Source of the DNA: Phycisphaerae bacterium
GTDB taxonomy: Bacteria; Planctomycetota; Phycisphaerae; Sedimentisphaerales; SG8-4
Reading direction: 5' to 3'
NCBI GenBank assembly: GCA_030614945.1
Contig: JAUXAH010000035.1
Location: 1 to 11,857 of the forward strand
DNA: 11,857 nucleotides
A program made the translations under genes and the position numbers. Positions 7,471 through 11,857 of this stretch are shown here, piece after piece. Position 1 is the first letter of the stretch, and each line of letters opens with the position of its first letter. The notes beneath the pieces are model-generated. The model ran no database searches, had not been told where the DNA came from, and was given only the letters and a program-made list of their open reading frames with translations.

Positions 7471-8442
7471 ATGATTAGTTCAAACGTAAGTAAGATATTT
7501 GATCCGGCTGAAATGAGCATGCTGGAAAACTGCAGCGACGGTTTATACAAAGTTGGTAAAAACGGCGTTGAGGCGATTTATATGACACGGGATACGAAGG
7601 TAGAATTCATAGCTTTCGATGGCCGTTTGATCGCTTATGTAAAGTCTGCAATGGGCTATCCTGCCTACTATCCGGTCTATGAAACAAGAATCGAAAAGCC
7701 AGTCAAAGCGGTTCTGATGGATCTTGATGGAACAAGTGTCAAAAGTGAAAGCTTCTGGATATGGATCATTGAAAAGACTACAGCAAGCCTTCTTGACGAT
7801 TCCAGGTTCACCCTCGAAGATGCTGATCTTTCTTACGTTTCAGGCCACAGTGTTTCAGAACATCTTGAGTATTGTGTCCGCAAATACTGTCCGGATAAGA
7901 CAGTTGAACAAGCACGAAATTACTACTTCCAGCACACACATCACGAGATGAACGAGATAATGCTAGGCAGAGGCCGTGCAAATGCTTTCACGCCTACCGA
8001 AGGCCTTAAAGATTTTCTCATGGAACTAAAAGCCAGGGAGATAAAGATTGGCCTGGTAACTTCAGGCCTTTACGAAAAGGCTTGGCCGGAAATCCTATCC
8101 GCATTCAAAACCCTGGATATGGGCGATCCTAACGATTTTTACGATGCAGTAATAACAGCCGGATTTCCCTTGAGAAAAGGAAAAGCCGGCACACTTGGGG
8201 AGCTTTCGCCAAAACCGCATCCCTGGCTTTATGCTGAAGTGGCAAGAGTCGGTCTTGGTATACCATTTGAGCAAAGGTATTCGGTAATTGGCATGGAGGA
8301 TAGCGGCGCAGGAGTCTGTTCGGTCATCCTGGCTGGTTACGCTTGCATTGGAATAGCTGACGGCAATATCGTAGAAAGCGGCACAAAATCACTTTGCAAT
8401 GCTTATGTTGACAATCTGAAATCAGCATTAGAACTGATTTAA
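7471..8442 (+). CDS. HAD-superfamily phosphatase/phosphomutase with N-terminal extension
   Basis: Cytoplasmic haloacid-dehalogenase-type enzyme, closest in layout to beta-phosphoglucomutase and sugar phosphatases. Numbering from the ATG at 7471 (323 residues), all four HAD motifs are present: DLDGT (84-88, nucleophile D84 and acid/base D86), TS (197-198), K248 in LSPKPHP, and GMEDSGAG (274-281). A helical cap lies between motifs I and II (about 95-175). The first 75 residues precede the HAD fold and form a separate small, apparently beta-rich piece that I do not recognise. A TTG two codons upstream could start translation, but the ATG with AAAGAAG eight bases before it is more natural. It follows the symporter by 102 bases and probably handles a phosphorylated sugar from the imported substrate. 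Phosphatase and mutase cannot be told apart from sequence alone. Confidence 0.75.
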   Translation: MISSNVSKIFDPAEMSMLENCSDGLYKVGKNGVEAIYMTRDTKVEFIAFDGRLIAYVKSAMGYPAYYPVYETRIEKPVKAVLMDLDGTSVKSESFWIWIIEKTTASLLDDSRFTLEDADLSYVSGHSVSEHLEYCVRKYCPDKTVEQARNYYFQHTHHEMNEIMLGRGRANAFTPTEGLKDFLMELKAREIKIGLVTSGLYEKAWPEILSAFKTLDMGDPNDFYDAVITAGFPLRKGKAGTLGELSPKPHPWLYAEVARVGLGIPFEQRYSVIGMEDSGAGVCSVILAGYACIGIADGNIVESGTKSLCNAYVDNLKSALELI

Positions 8443-8475
8443 ACTTTAGTGTTTATAATTGTTGTTTCGCCAACG

Positions 8476-8481
8476 AAAGGA
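8476..8481 (+). promoter_or_regulatory. Ribosome binding site supporting a GTG start
   Basis: AAAGGA lies six bases before the GTG at 8488. The next codons give a basic start and a hydrophobic leader, which supports GTG as the true initiation codon of the beta-helix gene. Confidence 0.6.
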
Positions 8482-8487
8482 TAACCA

Positions 8488-10074
8488 GTGAAAATTAAAT
8501 ATAGTTATGTACTTGTAGTTATCATTATCTTGTCCGTTTTTACCCTGTGTCTGAATATCTGTTGCGTAAAAACGCACTCTAAGGCGAAACCCAGTTCACC
8601 TACTTCAAAATTGGTGCCCCCAGGCGGCGATCTCCAAGCGGTGCTTGACAGCGGCAAGAACCTCCTGCTTAAGAAAAATGGTGTTTATGAGATCACTGAA
8701 ACACTGAGATATAAATTCCCTAATCAGAAAATATCAACAAATGATGCTATCCATATATCCGACTTTGCTACCTTGCGAATTAGCGATCCAAAGTTGATGC
8801 TACTGGTTGATGGCAGTCAAAAAAACCATATTGTTCTAAAAAACGTTATCCTTGACGGAAACCGTTATCGCTATTCAATCGTCCCCAAAAAAGGAATAAC
8901 CGGCGGCGGCGGCCAGTCCCCCATGGTCATTTTCGGCGGACGCGGAGCCGATGGACAAAAAGCCCTGAACAATGTTTTCATGAGCACACGCACATGGTCC
9001 TCGCTCAAAGTCCACGAAGGCGCCTCAAATATCCTCATCGAAGGTAACATTTTTCTTGGCGCAGGCGTCGACCCGCGAGGCAACGGCCGTGAAGAACCCG
9101 AAGTCCCCTTCAATTGGGGCGATGCCGTTTCATGTGCCGCAAAAAATACCATCGTTCGCAACAACCTGATCATCGACCCCACAGATGTCGGAATCGTTTT
9201 TTACGGAGCACCCGGTTCCATCGCCGAAAACAACGTTATTTCCAGCATCTCCAGAGAATCACTCGGTGGAATAAATCTCGTTGACGGCTTTTATCCGCTA
9301 AACAAGGACGAAGAAAACCCCCGTTATGATTATCGAGGAACGATTGTACGAAACAATTACATTGACGCGTTTGGTTCGCGAATTCACATCGCCATTCCGA
9401 TGGGTCCGGGCGTCTGGGCTCCAAAAAATCGCCACAAAACACTTGTCGGCGCGACCGTACACGGCAACACTATTGCCGGCAACGCTGCCGCCTACGGACT
9501 TATCGCAGGCCGCGTTGATTCGTTTTCCGTTTACGACAACAAGAGCATCGCAAAGTACTCCGGTATAGGAGAAGGCCTAAACCCTAAATTACCGCCCGAC
9601 GAACCCGGCCCATTCATCTACGACCCGAAACTTACAACAAACTGTAAACTGCAAAAAGAGTTTCAACCCTGCCAAAGACATCTCCTCCACCTCTTACGAT
9701 GCAACCACGGTAAAACCAACGAACTGGGCTACCGCATCTATCAATACGGAAAACACGAAGTAAGAGCGGTCATAAACGCCGCTTACCTCGAAATGCTCGG
9801 CCGAAAACCTTCCCAAAAAGAGATACAGCAGACAACTGCATGGCTACAACAAACACCACAGCCAACCGCCGACCAGCTCCGTCGTAATTTGATGAAGACC
9901 AAAGAATTCATAAAAAAATTCGGAAAAGTTGACCCCGACGATTTACACCCATACAGAATTGCCCTGTGGATGAATACTCTGGACAATATCCAGCGGGACT
10001 ACATGAAAAAACACAAAAAAATGCCGGACGCAAAAGAATTATATTTAACAGCATTGTCACGCCTGAACAGATAA
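8488..10074 (+). CDS. Exported right-handed beta-helix protein with DUF4214-like tail
   Basis: Probable extracytoplasmic glycan-active or glycan-binding protein. Residues 5-26 form a hydrophobic leader ending in two cysteines (C25, C26), so it may be membrane-anchored or a lipoprotein. Residues about 85-350 carry the stepped pattern of a right-handed parallel beta-helix, with recurring rungs such as HIVLKNVILDGN (114-125), NILIEGNIFLG (181-191), NTIVRNNLIID (220-230) and GSIAENNVI (243-251). This fold is shared by pectate/alginate lyases and many polysaccharide-binding proteins; I could not assign a lyase family or catalytic residues. Residues about 424-479 resemble DUF4214: an AAYLEMLGRKPSQ start and a closing KTKEFIKKFGK helix. 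A basic helical end follows (490-528). The coding strand is C/A-rich, unlike the G/T-rich genes before it, which may mean separate acquisition or inversion. The HAD gene ends 45 bases upstream. Confidence 0.7.
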   Translation: MKIKYSYVLVVIIILSVFTLCLNICCVKTHSKAKPSSPTSKLVPPGGDLQAVLDSGKNLLLKKNGVYEITETLRYKFPNQKISTNDAIHISDFATLRISDPKLMLLVDGSQKNHIVLKNVILDGNRYRYSIVPKKGITGGGGQSPMVIFGGRGADGQKALNNVFMSTRTWSSLKVHEGASNILIEGNIFLGAGVDPRGNGREEPEVPFNWGDAVSCAAKNTIVRNNLIIDPTDVGIVFYGAPGSIAENNVISSISRESLGGINLVDGFYPLNKDEENPRYDYRGTIVRNNYIDAFGSRIHIAIPMGPGVWAPKNRHKTLVGATVHGNTIAGNAAAYGLIAGRVDSFSVYDNKSIAKYSGIGEGLNPKLPPDEPGPFIYDPKLTTNCKLQKEFQPCQRHLLHLLRCNHGKTNELGYRIYQYGKHEVRAVINAAYLEMLGRKPSQKEIQQTTAWLQQTPQPTADQLRRNLMKTKEFIKKFGKVDPDDLHPYRIALWMNTLDNIQRDYMKKHKKMPDAKELYLTALSRLNR

Positions 10075-10194
10075 GAACATAAACGCAAAAGTGTCAGCAA
10101 CATACTATTCCACCACGAAAAGGATATTATAAAGTCAACAAACGTATTGCTGATGGACACCTAAAAATATAATCAAAGAAACGAATAATAAAAA

Positions 10195-11857
10195 ATGAAA
10201 CGACGAGAATTCTTAAAAAACAGTGCAAGTATTGCCATAGGATTGTCAGTAATTCCTAACGCTTCTTGCCAAAACACTTTATACCGGAAATCTGACACTT
10301 CAAAACAAAAACCGAATGTTGTATTTATCATAACCGACGACCAGAGTTGGGACTCACTTGGTTATATGGGTGGAGATGTCCACACTCCAAGGATTGATCG
10401 TATGGGACGGGAAGGCATTGTTTTTAACAACGCAAATGTTACCAGTACTGTTTGTTCTCCATCTCGATATGCATGCCTGACAGGCCGGTATGCCGGACGC
10501 TGTGAAGGGCCGGGATTTATGCAACTACACCCTCGTAAAACACCAACACAAGTTGAGAACAATTGCGAACTGGAAAAAAACAAATGGAATGTTGCTAAAG
10601 TGCTTCAACAAAACGGTTATGTGACAGGATTTGTCGGTAAATCTCACTTAATCAATCATAACTGGCTTGTCAGAAAAAACTGGTCCAAAAATGGTCTGGA
10701 ATCCTATCGGCAAAATGCTGACCCTAAGGATCCCGAAATCAACAGGAAAATGCAAAATAATCACCGGAAATGGTGCGATGCCATGAAGCCGTATGGTTTT
10801 GATTATGTCGATGGAGTATATCCGTCAAATCTTGGAAAGCTATATAACGATGATCTGTCTGTCCATAATCTTGATTGGACCGTCAAAAAAGCTTTTACGT
10901 TTATGGAACAAAATAAACAAAACCCGTTCTTCCTTTATTTTTCCACGACTCTGCATCACGGCCCTGTGCCGTGGAATCAGAAAAATGGAAAGTTTTATAG
11001 CGGTCTCGACGCCGACCCACACATGACTGGTGAAGGATTTGTTAAAGAAAATTTTGATGTTATGCCAAGCCGCAAAAGTGTCTTTGAACGTAATAAAGCC
11101 GCTGGAAAAAAACCGAACAAAGCTTTTGCGTTATGGCTTGATGACGGTATTGCAGCGATTCTTGATAAAATTAAAAAACTTGGAATTGAAAAAGATACTT
11201 TAGTTATTTTCGTATCTGACCATGGCAGTTGGAGGCATGGAAAAGCAACTTTACATGAATTCGGAATGAAAGTACCCATGATCATGTATTGGCCAGGGAA
11301 AATCAAACCCAACCAAAGCTATGATGAAATCGTTTCTAATATTGATTTTGCACCAACAATCATGGATATATGTGGTGTGCATAAACCATCTGACTATTAT
11401 ATCGACGGCCTCAGCCTGAAGCATGTAATGAAAGGTTCCGACAAACCCCTCCGGGATTCGCTCTTCGGTGAGCTGGGATTTTCACGATGTGTTAAAACAA
11501 AAAAATGGAAATACATAGTCATTCGATATCCAAAAGCCATGCAGGACAGGATCAACCGCGGCAAAAAATTCAGCAATTATACAGGCCACCCGCCTGTAAA
11601 CAGGCCCTATCTGACCCGTAATAATCATCTGGGTTATCACGCCGCGATCGTCAATCCGCATTACTGGGAAATCGACCAGTTGTATGACCTGCAAAATGAC
11701 CCCGAAGAAAATATCAATGTATATGATAAATACCCGAAGGTGTCTTCTAAAATGAAAAGGCTGCTGTCAAAATATCTTGATTCTTTTCCAGAGCGTCCCT
11801 TTGGCGAGTTCACCGCATTCAGTGAACCAGGCTATAAAGTTGAACGGATGCCGGAAA
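10195..11857 (+). CDS. Sulfatase, Cys-type, 3' end outside the window
   Basis: Exported type I sulfatase that removes sulfate esters from a glycan. The N-terminus MKRREFLKNSASIAIG is a twin-arginine-type leader; C25 after it could also be lipidated. The alkaline-phosphatase-like fold starts at PNVVFIITDDQ (40-50) with metal ligands D48 and D49. CSPSR (87-91) is the formylglycine motif, so activity needs oxidation of C87 by a maturase (FGE or anaerobic radical-SAM type) not in this window. Other expected residues are GKSH (148-151), HH (254-255), SDHG (341-344) and K350. The frame is open for 554 codons to the window edge and includes a late YDLQNDPEE segment typical of the C-terminal region, so only a short end is missing. 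The 120-base gap before it has no strong ribosome binding site or terminator. The exact substrate is unknown. Confidence 0.88.
   Translation, partial: MKRREFLKNSASIAIGLSVIPNASCQNTLYRKSDTSKQKPNVVFIITDDQSWDSLGYMGGDVHTPRIDRMGREGIVFNNANVTSTVCSPSRYACLTGRYAGRCEGPGFMQLHPRKTPTQVENNCELEKNKWNVAKVLQQNGYVTGFVGKSHLINHNWLVRKNWSKNGLESYRQNADPKDPEINRKMQNNHRKWCDAMKPYGFDYVDGVYPSNLGKLYNDDLSVHNLDWTVKKAFTFMEQNKQNPFFLYFSTTLHHGPVPWNQKNGKFYSGLDADPHMTGEGFVKENFDVMPSRKSVFERNKAAGKKPNKAFALWLDDGIAAILDKIKKLGIEKDTLVIFVSDHGSWRHGKATLHEFGMKVPMIMYWPGKIKPNQSYDEIVSNIDFAPTIMDICGVHKPSDYYIDGLSLKHVMKGSDKPLRDSLFGELGFSRCVKTKKWKYIVIRYPKAMQDRINRGKKFSNYTGHPPVNRPYLTRNNHLGYHAAIVNPHYWEIDQLYDLQNDPEENINVYDKYPKVSSKMKRLLSKYLDSFPERPFGEFTAFSEPGYKVERMPE

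Noticed and set aside
10091..10160. GTGTCAGCAA facing TTGCTGATGGACAC in the gap before the sulfatase, as a regulatory hairpin.
   Set aside because: The arms pair only with a four-base bulge and a loop of about 46 bases, so it is weak and may be chance.
1..11857. CRISPR arrays, tRNA or rRNA genes.
   Set aside because: No regularly spaced repeats, no tRNA cloverleaf with a T-loop consensus, and no rRNA-like segment were seen on reading through.

Overview
The window reads as accessory glycan-degradation DNA from a Gram-negative-type bacterium. All six genes lie on the + strand and may form one operon. They encode exported hydrolases, a sulfatase with a Tat-like leader, and a large SSS-family symporter of a kind I associate with Planctomycetes/Lentisphaerae (PVC) marine or anaerobic polysaccharide degraders. 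The lineage is an inference from gene content and protein style. No rRNA, ribosomal protein or other phylogenetic marker is present.

Region 1-739 is a small graveyard of mobile DNA with no intact gene. It holds a roughly 148-base imperfect palindrome with attC-like or MITE-like ends, two direct repeats resembling the multiple terminal repeats of IS21-family elements, and an IS1380-type transposase relic that keeps only its N- and C-terminal ends. The cluster follows immediately: an exported GH71/GH99-like hydrolase (746-2107), a cytoplasmic MngB-like GH38 protein (2147-5032), an SSS sodium:solute symporter with a large inserted loop (5167-7368), a HAD-family phosphatase or phosphomutase with an N-terminal extension (7471-8442), an exported right-handed beta-helix protein with a DUF4214-like tail (8488-10074), and a Cys-type sulfatase that runs off the end of the window (10195-11857).

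A working model, which is inference: the GH99-like enzyme, the beta-helix protein and the sulfatase trim a sulfated, probably mannose-containing glycan outside the cytoplasm. The symporter imports a small product with Na+. The GH38 protein and the HAD enzyme, neither with a signal peptide, act on it inside. No regulator, SusC/SusD pair or sulfatase-maturation gene is visible.

The most unusual point is the GH38 protein. The position that aligns with the catalytic nucleophile and zinc ligand Asp carries Phe (F137), while the other expected motifs (HWD, GHD, HGHDSIG) are kept. Base composition also changes along the cluster: the early genes are G/T-rich on the coding strand and the beta-helix gene is C/A-rich, which suggests the locus was assembled from parts with different histories.
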